Source: Harmonia axyridis
Taxonomy: Eukaryota; Arthropoda; Insecta; Coleoptera; Coccinellidae
DNA length: 64,000 bases
Direction of reading: 5' to 3'
Assembly (NCBI RefSeq): GCF_914767665.1
Contig: NC_059502.1
Coordinates: forward strand, 29,220,812 to 29,284,811
Shown here: positions 1-11,159 of the stretch, in pieces
Numbering within the stretch: the first letter of the stretch is position 1
How the letters are laid out: each line of letters begins with the position of its first letter
Notes under the pieces: model-generated
What the model was told of the DNA's origin: nothing
The model's database searches: none
What the model saw: the letters and a program-made list of their open reading frames with translations, nothing else
Made by a program: the position numbers and the translations under genes

Positions 1-11
1 CCACGGCTGGC

Positions 12-690
12 TCAGATGTAGTCCAATCTGGACGTCCAATTTTCAATGACTTTTTCCAACATTTGTGGCCGTATATCGGCAATAACACGGCGAATGTTGT
101 CTTCCAAATGGTCAAGGGTTTGTGGCTTATCCGCATAGACCAATGACTTTACATAGCCCCACAGAAAGTAGTCTAGCGGTGTTAAATCACAAGATCTTGG
201 AGGCCAATTCACAGGTCCAAAACGTGAAATTAGGTGGTCACCAAACGTGTCTTTCAATAAATCGATTGTGGCACGAGCTGTGTGACATGTTGCGCCGTCT
301 TGTTGGAACCACAGCTCCTGGACATCATGGTTGTTCAATTCAGGAATGAAAAAGTTAGTAATCATGGCTCTATACCGATCTCCATTGACTGTAACGTTCT
401 GGCCATCATCGTTTTTGAAGAAGTACGGACCAATGATTCCACCAGCCCATGAAGCGCTCCAAACAGTAAGTTTTTCTGGATCTAACGGTGTTTCGACATA
501 CACTTGAGGATTAGCTTCACTCCAAATGCTGCAGTTTTGTTTGTTGACTTAGCCATTCAACCAGAAGTGCGCTTCATCGCTAAACAAAATAAAATGGACG
601 TAGTGCGCGATACGTATTCCGCACAGAACCATTATTTTCGAAATAAAATTGTACTATGTGCAAGCGTTGTTTAGGCGTGTGTCTATTCAT
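12..690 (-). pseudogene. Internally deleted mariner-type transposase relic
   Basis: This is a decayed cut-and-paste transposase of the IS630/Tc1/mariner superfamily, running off the left edge. The N-terminus begins at the ATG at 690-688 (MNRHTPKQRLHIVQFYFENN), a typical helix-turn-helix start. The frame then jumps near position 600 straight to the first catalytic block (FSDEAHFWLNG), so most of the DNA-binding region is deleted. An in-frame TAA follows this block. The long frame 503-12 carries the second Asp (WFQQDGATCHTA) and the third-Asp region (WPPRSCDLTPLDYFLWG). A TGA at the end interrupts the usual RLDYIRASRGG motif, probably a CGA to TGA change. It lies in the last visible intron of the MEP-1-like gene and in the same orientation. 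Family assignment is firm; the subfamily is not. Confidence 0.88.
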
Positions 691-1142
691 GATGAATTGC
701 CAAACCAAACTGAGAATAAATCACTTGACAGCTGTTAAATCGGTAGCCATCTTGAACAGTAATGCCAACTCAAAGTTATATACCTCGAAAAAAAAACACC
801 CGTTATTATTAATTCTGAATCTGGGTTGTTGCGCCCCTATCAGCATTCCGGGAACTGTACCCAAATAGATCTTTTATTCTTAATCCAAGCTGATCATACA
901 AACTAGTTCTTCTAGTGATATATAACTTTCGTGCAGTTATTTGCAAATGAGCTCCAAATTCCAAACTCCAAATAGAATTGGTATTTTTGAATTTATATAG
1001 AAATGAAGGTTCATATGGCATAAGGTAAGTTGTTAATTAAACAAATTAACCGGAGCAATTCATTATTGCGAAGCAACACCTTACAACAAAGTTTTAACTG
1101 TTAATGAAGCATAACAAAAAATAATCAAGTTAAAAATTAGTT

Positions 1143-1265
1143 TGTTATATCAGGCAATCTTTCATACCTGCGACAAGCCTGAGGTGGTAGGAAGGAGCAT
1201 GTGACTGGTGGGGCCAAGGCGTCCGTTCAAGTCTTGCCCGCCCACCACCTGATAGACCAATTGCA
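1143..1265 (+). mobile_element. Possible tRNA-derived SINE fragment
   Basis: This GC-richer island in AT-rich surroundings contains a B-box-like motif (CCGTTCAAGTCT near 1222-1233). An A-box-like stretch (CTGAGGTGGTAGG) lies about 45 bases upstream, the spacing of a Pol III internal promoter. No clear tail or target-site duplication was found, so the call is tentative. Confidence 0.3.
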
Positions 1266-2596
1266 TTAGAAGAGTTATAACTCAAATATTTCTTCCAATA
1301 ATATTTCAATATATCATAAATGTACATCTATTAGAATCTTTGCAAATTTTGAACATGATTTCCTTCAATATTCATTCTAGTAGGTATATCATCACTAGTG
1401 GATCAAAGGAGGAAAGAATTTGGTGTATATCTCAAAGTTTCCAAGATAAGTCAATGTTGTTAAAATCAGAAATTTATAATCAATAGATTGACTGTTATTA
1501 TGAGATTAAGATCATCTTTCAGATGAAAGCAAATATTTTAAATTGTAGCCACGTGAATACAAAGTCAATCAGCGAAAAAACTCAGAATCAAACAGGAAAA
1601 CTTTTTAAACTCTCTGCTGGAAATTTTCATTCACCTAAGATTTTCAAAATATTTAGATATGAAAAAGTAGTTGAGAAATTTATCCTTGGAGCCCAATTTA
1701 AATTTTCAAAGTATGTATTAGAGTATATTAGAGCTCCCAAGTAACAAGGGTCATAATAAATGTCATAATTTTTGCTAGAGTTAGTTCTGGAGAAAATAAA
1801 TAAAATCCTTCTTAAGGGTCATCCCTTCATCTTGCTTCATCAGAGAATATTTCTAAAATTATTATATGTGAATAATGTAAATTCAAAGATGTGCCAAATT
1901 TTGTTCATAAAGCAGCAAAAAATATGTTGGAAAAAAGTAATAATATATAATGATGATAATAGTAGATAAGAATATTGTTCCAATTTTCACATTTTAAGAT
2001 TACAGAACTACAGGGAATTCGTCAATTAAAAAGTATTGCAAATGGAATTTACCAGTGCTGAAAATGCAACATGTGACCTGTGAAAAATACCTTTTCCAAG
2101 GAAAGACCAAATAAAGTGAGCAGATAGCAAAGGTGTAGCAAAACCTGAACAAATGTAAGGAGGAACAGTTTGTTCAATATTCTCCCACACTTGGTAGATT
2201 TCATTCGAAGTGTAACTAGAACAATCTTATCTTTTAGCAGAAACCCATCATTAAAAATGTAGTTTTTCCTGCCATTTGCGAGATATGAATTAAATTATGG
2301 TGTTCACGGTGAATTTCAAAATTCATTCAACAAGCTTCGATAGGGCCACATTATGTTCAAGAAATACTCTAGGATGAACATGGATACTTTTGATTATTTG
2401 TTAAACAAAATCCATGACAAGTTTACCAAAACACGGACAGTAAACAGAAAAGATTATAGTCATTTATAAAAATCAATTTGCCCACTTCATCCCATATTTT
2501 ATCCAAGATGACCGATTATGGTGTTGGAGGGTTCTCTTATCCCAAAATTCAAGTGGAGAAATCAAACTGGTTTAGTTTTGCTTCACTCTGTATGTA

Positions 2597-2900
2597 CAGG
2601 GTGTCCCGAATTCGATGCTCACTGAAAGCATCTCATGACTATAAAGACTTAGAGAGAAGACGTTCTAGAATTTTTTTAATATCTCGAACAAAAACCAAGA
2701 TATAGCAAAATATTTTAAACAGTAATTTTTCAGAAGCACCTTGTAACTCGAGAACGAATCAAGATATCTATGATCTGCTTACTGATTTTATCATTTCAAA
2801 AAAAAAAAGAGATATGGGGTCCTTGAAGATGTTCGTTTTAAGTCTTCTAATTCTCGAGATATTTTCAAATTATCCCAGAAAGTTGACGGACATTTTGATA
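2597..2900 (+). mobile_element. Solo end of a TA|CAGGGTG-type element
   Basis: A TA dinucleotide followed by CAGGGTGTCCCG marks the outer end of the mariner-like terminal-repeat class seen repeatedly in this window. No matching inverted partner was found nearby, so this is a truncated end. The right boundary is a guess. Confidence 0.4.
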
Positions 2901-3490
2901 GGAGGATCAATGAAATTCCAATTACAATACAACTGAATGATTTCTACAATAGAAATCATGATTTCCCAGAGGTTTCAACAATGTGAATGTCAGACTTCCA
3001 CTATCAGTCTTGTTGGAAATGGTATTCTGAATCGCAAGCAATTGATGAATTTTTGTTAAAAGATAATCTTGATAAATAATTCATTATGTCTTATCTATAT
3101 ATCTACAGTTATTGTTTTTTTCACTAATAGAATTATGATTATGTTATACATGTATATTTTTCCTATTTTTATTTGTTGAACATTAATTCTGCCATATTTT
3201 TCATTCACATTTATTTACTTTGTTTTTTTTGCTTTCTCCTTCAATGGAAATTAGAGATCACACTGGCAAAATTTCCTTTATCATCAGCTGCTCTAATTAG
3301 ATCCTCAGTTTTGATTTATCCAATATTGGAAAGAAATAAAACAACCTACTTTTGCAAGCACTGTAATGTTCAGTCTGGATTTCAATTGTTGAACCTCTTG
3401 AGAGAATAAAATATCATTTCACCTTATACCCTCCTTAGTTCTTCCAAATTAATTAACATGTTTAAAAAAATTACTGATTGTAGTACTTAC

Positions 3491-3818
3491 TGTGAAGACC
3501 TGATTTCCACTCAGCTGGTAAGATGTAGGTACCAATACTGATCCTCCTGTCATTGTAGGTTTGTAAACCATACCAGGAATGTTGCCTTGCCTAATAAGCT
3601 GAGCTCCTTTCATTTGAGACATGTTACCCCTTCCACGACCTCTGCTCATCTGATTGTTAGTCTGTAGCTGCATTTTATTGAGCAACTGGAATTGTTGCTG
3701 CTGTTGAGGACTATTTTTCGATAGAGCTTGGTACGCCGACACACTCATACCTGGGCGCATTTTTGGTACTCTAGGAATTTTTGCTGGAGGCTCCCAATCT
3801 AGAGGAGGTTCCAAGTTT
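3491..3818 (-). CDS. MEP-1: MEP-1-like gene, RG/Q-rich exon
   Basis: The exon lies between a TTGCAG acceptor and an ACA|GTAAGT donor, 328 bases ending in phase 0. The peptide starts NLEPPLDWEPPAKIPRVPKM, followed by a QQQQQ run, an RGRGRG motif and a hydrophobic tail ending QVFT. No stop codon occurs, so further 3' exons must lie beyond the window edge. Confidence 0.8.
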
Positions 3819-6800
3819 CTGCAAGAAATTTTTTTTTCGTTATTTTATCATCTATCAAACCTTCTTAATGTCTACACATTCTTAACATGAACTATGACCA
3901 TTTCAGGAGGGGCAATTTTTTTTCTTAGAATGATTTCAAAGGTTGATTATTTTTTATTTCAATCGAATTTGAAATAATAAATCAAAGAATTCTGAGTTAT
4001 TTATATTTATCAAAAAAGGGAAAGCTATGGTGAATTTCATCATTCATTTTTATATGAGATATAAACAAGGATTTCAAGATTGAGGAAAAGTTTTTGAATT
4101 TCTTGGTTTATATTAAAAATCTTCAAAGAATATAGAAATACTTGGTAGGGGAAATAGATTCCTATTTACCCAAGATTTATAAATTTGACGTTGTCATTCA
4201 CATGTTGACCAACAAATATATATTCTGTCAGCTAACGACCATTTGCAGTACAGAATATATCTGCGTCCATATGAGGGTGGGTGTCCATTAGAAATAGAAA
4301 TGAATATTTTCAAAAATTCATGCTATAATTTTAGAGACTATCTAAAATTACCAAACAATTCCTCTTCTTGTAAAAAAAATCAGATTTGCTATAAAAATAT
4401 TTGTATGTACGAGTGATACCCTTTTGTGTTGTAACAAATTGATAGAAAGCAATAAATAATTCTTTAACAATAACATTCCTTATAATGAAACAGAATCCCT
4501 TAACTCTCAAGTTATTTAATTTGGATCGTCATCTCCATAGAATACCTAAACCCCTAGAGTATCCATAATAACGATATAAGGTACAATTATAAAAATATAC
4601 AGGGTGTTCTGATTTGTTTCCGACAAACTGAAACGGGTGATAGATCACATCATTTTAAGCAAAAAAGTTTCTATGAACATGGGTCCGGAAATGCTTCGTT
4701 TCCGAGATACAGGGTGTTAAATTTGAAAAAATAATTCGCGTTTTCTCAAATATCTTTCGACTGATTCCAAATAATTGCATGAAAGTTGGTACATAGGGTT
4801 TTTTGAGGTGAGAAATTCAAATTTGTGGTCGATTTGGTTGTATTTTCTAGAGGGCGCCACTGGCAATCATTTCGTCCCCTTTAAACCGTAGCAACTTTTC
4901 TGTGCTACCCTGTACGTGATTCTGGACTAAAAAAATCGATTCCCCTGACTTTTCTAGTTAAAAAAGGTATAACTCATTTGAGTTGCTAGGAGCAACCGTT
5001 TCAGAGAAAAACGCATTTAAAGCCAAATCCATATTTTTGTAATCTCTAAAACATGTAGAAACAAATTTGAAATAATTTTAAATTAAATATTTTTTGGAAG
5101 TAACAATTTAGAACAAAACAAAATAACATAATAATTTTTAAAGAAGGTGTTCGAAATGTCCACCGTTCTGTTGAATGCACAAATGACATCTTCGAATGAT
5201 TGATCGTTTTACATTCAACAATTGTTGCGGCAATAGATTTGAAATGGCTATACACAATGACAGATTTAAAGTGTGTTAGGTTCAGATGTCATGAATTATA
5301 ATTATAGTTAACTAAGTCAATAGCTTATCAACAAATACAGGAAAATGGTATTGGTTACCAAAGGCCCGAACGAAGCATACAAAGAAGAAATCATCTACAG
5401 AGAAATAGGATTTTACAGACCTTCGAAGAAAATAAAAACTCAGTATTCGTAAAGCATCCCAACAACGCAATATTTCAGGAAACAGAATATTCAGAACACT
5501 TAAAAACAACAATTACATAGCATTCCACTTCTACTTATTAGTGGGCAATAGAAAATCCGCATGCATTTCGCCTTAGAAATTTTCAAAATGAATTTAAATT
5601 TAATATTTCAATAGGAATAATTTCATGAAAGGATTTCGAAGCAGTCAAAACATATTAAAGAAAACGCGAATTATTTTTTCAACTTTAACACCCTGTATCT
5701 CGGAAACGAAGCATTTCCGGACCCATGTTCATAGGAACTTTTTTGCTTAAAATGATGTGATCTATCACCCATTTCAGTTTGTCGGAAACAAATCAGAACA
5801 CCCTGTATATTCAATTCTATGACCAGAATATTAACTGGATGGACTTTCAAATAACTGGTATGTTCACAGACAATAAGGCTCAAAACGAAATGTTGCATTT
5901 AGATGTGAAATAACAATTTCAAACTTTCATGTTGATTGCATCCCCAGAAACAAAGAAAATTCAAGAATATAAAAAAAAATTGAAAACTGAAAAATCTATT
6001 ACATAGATACTGTACATATGCAAATTGGATATATTTCTAGTAAGGAATAAAAAAAAACTTTGGATGAGTGAGCTTCACAGTTTAGGATCAGTTGAAAATA
6101 GGAAACTACAAACTTTACACAATGGTTTATAAGTTTATAGTTTTCAAAAAAGACTTTAGAAAGCAGACAACGATTTTTTTCAATTCTTTATATGTATTTC
6201 AAAAGGAATTTGTTAAAACTTTTTTCTTCAATCAATTTGAAAGTTTTATCATTGTAAATAGATTATTTGTGACTGATGCTAAAATAGTTATTTATAATAC
6301 AAGTGCAGAAGGCATTGATATTCTTCCACGAGCTCAAAAATTTGGAATGAACGAGTGGTAGAATGAGCCTTCTGTACGAGTATTATACATTATTTTCTCT
6401 AATTCATTGCATTTTCATTGAAATTAATGAAATATTTCCATAAATATAATTTAGTGATTTTTGCATTGAAAAATGTTGGTTGGCAGAACTGATTTCTTTA
6501 AGGCAATTTGATGAATTGACAGATAAAGCCGTAGCGGAAAGTTCGGAGAGCCAACATAGAATAATAAAATATAACCATGAAAACTGTGCGTTTCTGATAT
6601 ATTCTCGCACGATTTTGTTCTACAAGATGTGGAAGAATGAACGGAATAACCACAGAATTAGAGAAAAATTTATTTTATCTCATTTTTCTCTATTCTCAAT
6701 TTTTTTTTATTTATAAGTACTCACCTGTCTGGTTTATACTTCCTTGAGCATGCCATTAAATGCCTGGATAATTTACCCTTCTGATTTTCCTCAAATGGAC

Positions 6801-9800
6801 AGTTAGGACATTGATGGAACGATAAGGCTCTTTCAAGGCGACCTCTTACCATATGTTCAGCTTCCATATGATAGAGAATATCATGAGGACTTCTGGTTTC
6901 ATGAACACAGAAATTACATTTATAGATATAATTTTTAACATGGGGGGTCTCCAAATGGTAAGACATAGCTAGTAATGATTCTGTTTTAAAGGAACAGAAT
7001 TCACATTTCTTGAACAATAACCTGAAAAAACTTTAGCTATTCAACTAATAATGACAAATTAAAAATAATCAAGTTCAATTATTCATCACACTTATTCAGT
7101 CATGTGCACCTAATATTACCTATTTTCATGTTTATTTTTGGGCTAATTGGTGGCTCTATTACCCTATGATTTTTTTTGGTTTTGTTTCAGGGGTAACTAC
7201 ACAGCTGAAATTCTTGAAATTATTTTTAGGGTAAAAATATTACCTCAAAAGTAACTTCAAGAATGTTTTGTTCATACATTTTTGAGATATTTATATCAAG
7301 TTTATTTATCTGAAACATTTTTAATATTCATCAAAATCTGAAAAAACATACCTGTAAGGTTCATTATTTTCTTTGGTAAACTCCAGGTTCTTAGTTAGAG
7401 ATTGAATTGTTTTTAATGTCTCGGGATTTCTGGAGCGTTCTCTATCTCTCTTCCTCTTTTGCTGCTTTAGCAGATCTGTTTGAACGAATTCTTGTACTAG
7501 ACCCACCCCAATATCATTGAAGAAATTTCCTAAAGGACTGGTGAAGTAATTATATGATTTGTCATCATCACTCTTCTTTTCTTCTTGCTTTGATACTTCT
7601 TTCTTCTCGGAACCTTCTTTCTTCTCAGAGACTTCTTTTTTTGTGGAGACTTCTTTCTTCTCAGAGACTTCTTTCTCATCAGATTCATCTTGTTCTTTAT
7701 TTTCTGATTCATTTTTTTCATCTGACTTCTCCTTTGCAGCATCTTTTTCTAATTGCTTTTTATAGTCTGATAAAAATTCTTTCAGATTTTGAACAGGCGG
7801 TTTCTCATACACATATGGAACAATAAATGAAGGTGCTTCAACAACAAACATGTCATCAGTGAGAGTTGGCAGCACTGGTGTATTTGATTGAGAGATTGAT
7901 GGTTTTATAATTGATTGATTTTGATTAACCATTGGAATGGGGGTAATAGTTGCCCTCATATTGGGAGGATACATTCCTTGGGCAGGTAAAGCCATGGGTA
8001 AAACTGATGAGAAGCCTGCAGTCTGTGATGGAATATTCAAAGACGATTTATTTATTGGTACAGGACCTTTACCAGAGAGTATGGAGTTAGTATCAATTAT
8101 TACTAGAGTTGGTTCCTTTTTTCCAGAGGTTGTTGGAGTAGATTTCGATGCTATTTCTACCAATCTTTTTGTATCCTGATAAATAAAATATATAGAATTA
8201 AATACTGGATGAATTTTTTTAAATTATGATGAAGCTAATTTGAAAGTTAAGAGAAGTAGTTCGAACAAAATGAAAACTTTGAGACGAGTATTTACCTCTC
8301 ATTTCAAGTTTTTAATTGTGTTAAAATATGTTAAATAGATGATATTGGGCAAGAGAATGTTCATATAAAAGCAATATATAATAAATTAGATGTTATGCCT
8401 GTTATTTTCTTCACAAATCTAAGCATTACTTAAGTCCATTCGTCCAAGATCCCAGGGCTACTAGACATGTTGCATTGAGTATTATTTCTATGTACTATCA
8501 AGGTGCATACTTAATAGTTTCAGCTATTGGTCAATTAAGGTATTAGAGATAAATTAGAGGTATTAGATGTTAAAGTTACAGGTAAAAATTACAAATTTTT
8601 ATATATTTTTCATTTATTTATCTATTGTACGCATTAACAACAAGAATTGATAACCAATATTAGTGGTTTCACGTCTGTATATTAATAAATATCAAATAAA
8701 ATATAAAAAAAAAATTGTCTGAACGCCGTGAATTTAATTTGTCAGCCAGATTCAACAACCAGCTTTTCCTGCCAAACACTTCAAAGTTCATGAGAAAAAA
8801 ACCATAAGCCTATCTACAGTTGATGATGTTAGTTTGAAACCTATGATGAATCTGAAAATGAACTGAAATTGAACACAGAAATGTTTGAATCTTGATGTGA
8901 CACTCACTACAACAAAATAAACTTCTATGTCTTTTTGCAAACTTTAAAGGAGAAATTATCGCCCACCAAATATAAATGGCAATAACGATTATCATTTTTT
9001 CATATGTGTACAATATATATATATATATATATATATAAATATCTATATAATATTATATATAAACCATTAATCAGAATTTTAGAAGTGTTAGCAACCTTTT
9101 ATGTACCTTCAACACCTGATACCACTAAATTGGCAAGTATCATCAATACCTTCAGAGTATTACAAATACTACTTAAATGTACACATTTTGTTGATCAGAT
9201 AGTAACAGGAGCACTGAGATCTTGCTCTCTATAGCTTATTCAGAGAATTTAATTACTTGTCATAACATAAAACTAGATATCATGTTATCTAGTTTTGAAA
9301 TTCATGCTTAAGAATAGATTAAAAATTTACCTTAACAACAATAGCAGATGAATCCGAAATGCTGGATACAACTTTCTTTTTAGAAGGTATTCGTTCAATT
9401 TGTATGGCGTCCCCTATATTAGCAAGTGGATCTTCTGGTAAAATTTCTTCAATATCTGATTCCTCAGAAGACTGGTTAACAACCTCCCGCTTAGAATCTT
9501 CCTCTTCTTCTTTATCTTCTTCAACATAACTTTTTTGTCTATTAACATTCCTTGAACTTCTCCGAGGAGTTATATTATCACCTTCTGGAGGTTTTTTCTC
9601 CGGAGTAAACAATTCTATTATATCAGTTTCATTTTGTGTACTGGTCCCATTCTGTTTAGGAGATTGTTTGGGATTATTAACTATCATTACTTCACTCTCT
9701 TCTGCACCAGAATCGTTTAGTTCAATAGTTTCTTCTATATCTTCATTATCAGAACCACTTTCTTTTGTTTCTACATGAATCACATCATCATCATCATCAT

Positions 9801-10419
9801 CTATTTCATGAACATCTTGATCATCACAACTATCCCTGGGACTTGAGTTGCTTTGCCTTGATTCAATCCTTTCTTCTTCACTTCCTTGACTTTGGGTATC
9901 TTCCGTTTTATCTTCATCCTCATTATCATCTTCATCATCAATTTTAGAATCTTCACAGTTATTATCTACATTCACATCACATAACTTATCATCTGCACTT
10001 GTATCATCTACATTAGAACTAGATTGATCATCTTCTGTAGTTTCATCAGTGTTATTTGATCCTTCTACAACTTCCATACTAGAATCAGCATTTAAATCAC
10101 AATTGTTTAGATTTGATTCCTCATTCATTTCACTAGAAACATTAACTTCCTCAGATGATTTAGATTCATCTATCAAATGTTCAGATTCTTCAACTTCCAT
10201 TTTTTCACTTGAATCAGTATTAACCTCCTTTACTGTACTATCATCTTCGACACTATTCATTTCTGTATCACTAGTATCTCCATTCACTGCAGCTCCTATA
10301 AATATATTAATGAGTATTCACCTAAATTAACAATGTTCTATAACTCTACCTTCTTCTTTAGAGTGGATGTTTTCAACCTCACCCATATCAGCTATTGCTG
10401 CCATTTCAAAAGGTGAAAC
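3491..10419 (-). CDS. MEP-1: MEP-1-like nuclear zinc-finger protein, five coding exons, 3' end outside window
   Basis: Five exons join in consistent phase: 10419-10350, 10295-9331, 8175-7352, 7021-6725 and 3818-3491, all with GT/AG borders. They give about 823 codons, and the last visible exon ends in phase 0, so the protein continues beyond the left edge. The start is ATG at 10404 (MAAIADMGEVENIHSKEEG). The order is a long Asp/Glu/Ser-rich acidic N-terminus, a block beginning PTLVIIDTNSILSGKGP, a Lys/Glu heptad repeat, two C2H2 fingers plus a C2HC finger, then a Gln-rich and RG-rich segment. This architecture and the finger sequences best fit MEP-1. In Drosophila that protein partners the Mi-2 ATPase in the dMec chromatin-repressor complex (family knowledge). 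The name rests on recognition without a database search; a different multi-finger chromatin protein is possible. Confidence 0.65.
3819..6724. other. MEP-1-like intron carrying a mariner-like element
   Basis: This 2.9-kb intron contains the long-TIR element at 4600-5805. The flanking parts are AT-rich and show no other gene, RNA or strong repeat. Confidence 0.65.
4600..5805 (-). mobile_element. Mariner-like element with ~146-bp terminal inverted repeats
   Basis: The element is bounded by TA on both sides and begins CAGGGTGTTCTGATTTG, mirrored at the right end. The inverted repeats run about 4600-4745 and 5660-5805 and are nearly identical. A short minus-strand frame near 5140-5200 reads CHLCIQQNGGHFEHLL followed by a stop. 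This matches the extreme C-terminus of a DUF4817-type mariner transposase. The remainder of the transposase is missing or frameshifted, so this is a non-autonomous derivative. Confidence 0.85.
6725..7021 (-). CDS. MEP-1: MEP-1-like gene, zinc-finger exon
   Basis: This exon is exactly 99 codons long, between a TTTCAG acceptor and a CAG|GTGAGT donor. It holds two C-x2-C-x12-H-x4-H fingers (CEFC...HLETPH and CNFC...HMEAEH) and a C-x2-C-x12-H-x3-C finger (CPNC...HLMAC). Such clustered fingers suggest nucleic-acid or protein binding. The last split codon (AG|A) leads into the next exon. Confidence 0.9.
7022..7351. other. MEP-1-like intron, nothing recognised
   Basis: This is an AT-rich intron of 330 bases between the Lys/Glu-repeat exon and the zinc-finger exon. 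No additional features were seen. Confidence 0.6.
7352..8175 (-). CDS. MEP-1: MEP-1-like gene, exon with Lys/Glu heptad repeats
   Basis: The exon is bounded by a TATCAG acceptor and a CAG|GTATG donor, 824 bases ending in phase 2. It starts DTKRLVEIASKS and carries the block PTLVIIDTNSILSGKGP. A charged low-complexity run of tandem KKEVSE-like units follows, then a basic RKRDRERSR cluster that could act as a nuclear localisation signal. Confidence 0.85.
8176..9330. other. MEP-1-like intron with TA microsatellite
   Basis: This intron of about 1.15 kb is plain AT-rich sequence apart from a (TA)n run at about 9011-9038. No exon or TE was recognised. Confidence 0.6.
9331..10295 (-). CDS. MEP-1: MEP-1-like gene, exon encoding acidic N-terminal region
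   Basis: This exon runs from an ATAG acceptor to an AAG|GTAAAT donor, 965 bases ending in phase 0. It encodes about 322 residues dominated by Asp, Glu and Ser, including a DDDDD run. It is likely disordered and nuclear. No catalytic motif is visible. Confidence 0.85.
10350..10419 (-). CDS. MEP-1: MEP-1-like gene, first coding exon
   Basis: The acceptor (TTTCAG) precedes 10419. Fifteen bases of 5' UTR lead to ATG at 10404-10402, and 55 coding bases end at a GTAGAG donor. The split Gly codon (G|GA) joins cleanly to the next exon. The encoded peptide begins MAAIADMGEVENIHSKEE. Confidence 0.75.
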
Positions 10420-10797
10420 CTGAAATTTTTCAATCAATTTGACATATAATAACTTGACAAATTCAAAAATAGAAAAGGGTGATATTCATGTCAGTTAATG
10501 TATATTGAAAAAATATACACTCTTTCCCAACATAGAAATTTCAGGAATATTTTTCAATATTTGAAAATAATAAAATATTATAGAACACTTTAATAGAAAT
10601 ATTTGTGTACGCCACTGAAAACAGACTGACCGACAAGAGATTTTTACACCTCCTTGAACCCACAACGACGCCGCTGACTGAAATCTTTCAGAGAAACAGT
10701 TATCACAAATGGTATCACATAACCTATTCTGTAGGTTTCACTCAACAGAATGAAAAAAGAAACAAAATTTGAAAACGACGTCAAAAGATTAAATTAC

Positions 10798-11130
10798 CTT
10801 ATAATAAAACTAGCATTCAAATTCCCGCCAAAGCACATGGATATTCAGAGAAAATCTACATCGGAGTGATCACTGCACTACCAATAGAAGGCTATGACAA
10901 TCGTAAATACCCGAAGTTCTGTGAAACTATTACCCGGGATATTCAAAATCACTGTTCAACAACAACCTGAGATTGATCATAACGATACAATTAACAATTG
11001 ATTCAGATTACGATTTTTCTTCGTGTTTTTCTTTAAACATTACACAGAACGATATGTGACAGACCTAGCACTATACCCTAGCACAGCACCAAACTGCCAA
11101 TATGGCGTCTAACGGTGCGTCACGTGACCA
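10798..11130 (-). promoter_or_regulatory. Probable non-coding first exon and promoter of MEP-1-like gene
   Basis: An AAG|GTAATTT donor at 10798/10797 would splice to the acceptor at 10420, making a leader exon upstream of the ATG. The motif CAATATGGCGTC near 11098-11109 resembles the CAANATGGCG element often found at transcription starts of TATA-less housekeeping genes. No TATA box is obvious. This is inference without transcript evidence. Confidence 0.4.
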
Positions 11131-11159
11131 AATAGTGACGTAGCTCTTCACGATGTCTC

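Larger units (their letters stand above)
691..3490. other. Intron of the MEP-1-like gene; mostly non-coding, TE fragments
   Basis: No host exon is visible on the minus strand between the exon ending at 3491 and the left edge, so this intron exceeds 3.4 kb. It holds the mariner relic, a possible tRNA-derived SINE piece (1143-1265) and a single TA|CAGGGTG transposon end starting at 2597. The rest is AT-rich sequence with no recognisable content. Confidence 0.6.

Noticed and set aside
7554..7826. Plus-strand open frames rich in Ser/Phe/Leu opposite the MEP-1-like exon
   Set aside because: They are shadows of the minus-strand Lys/Glu repeat and acidic coding; the minus frame has matching splice sites and zinc-finger continuation.
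9765..10330. Plus-strand His-rich and Ser-rich frames
   Set aside because: These are the complement of GAT/GAA-rich codons in the acidic exon.
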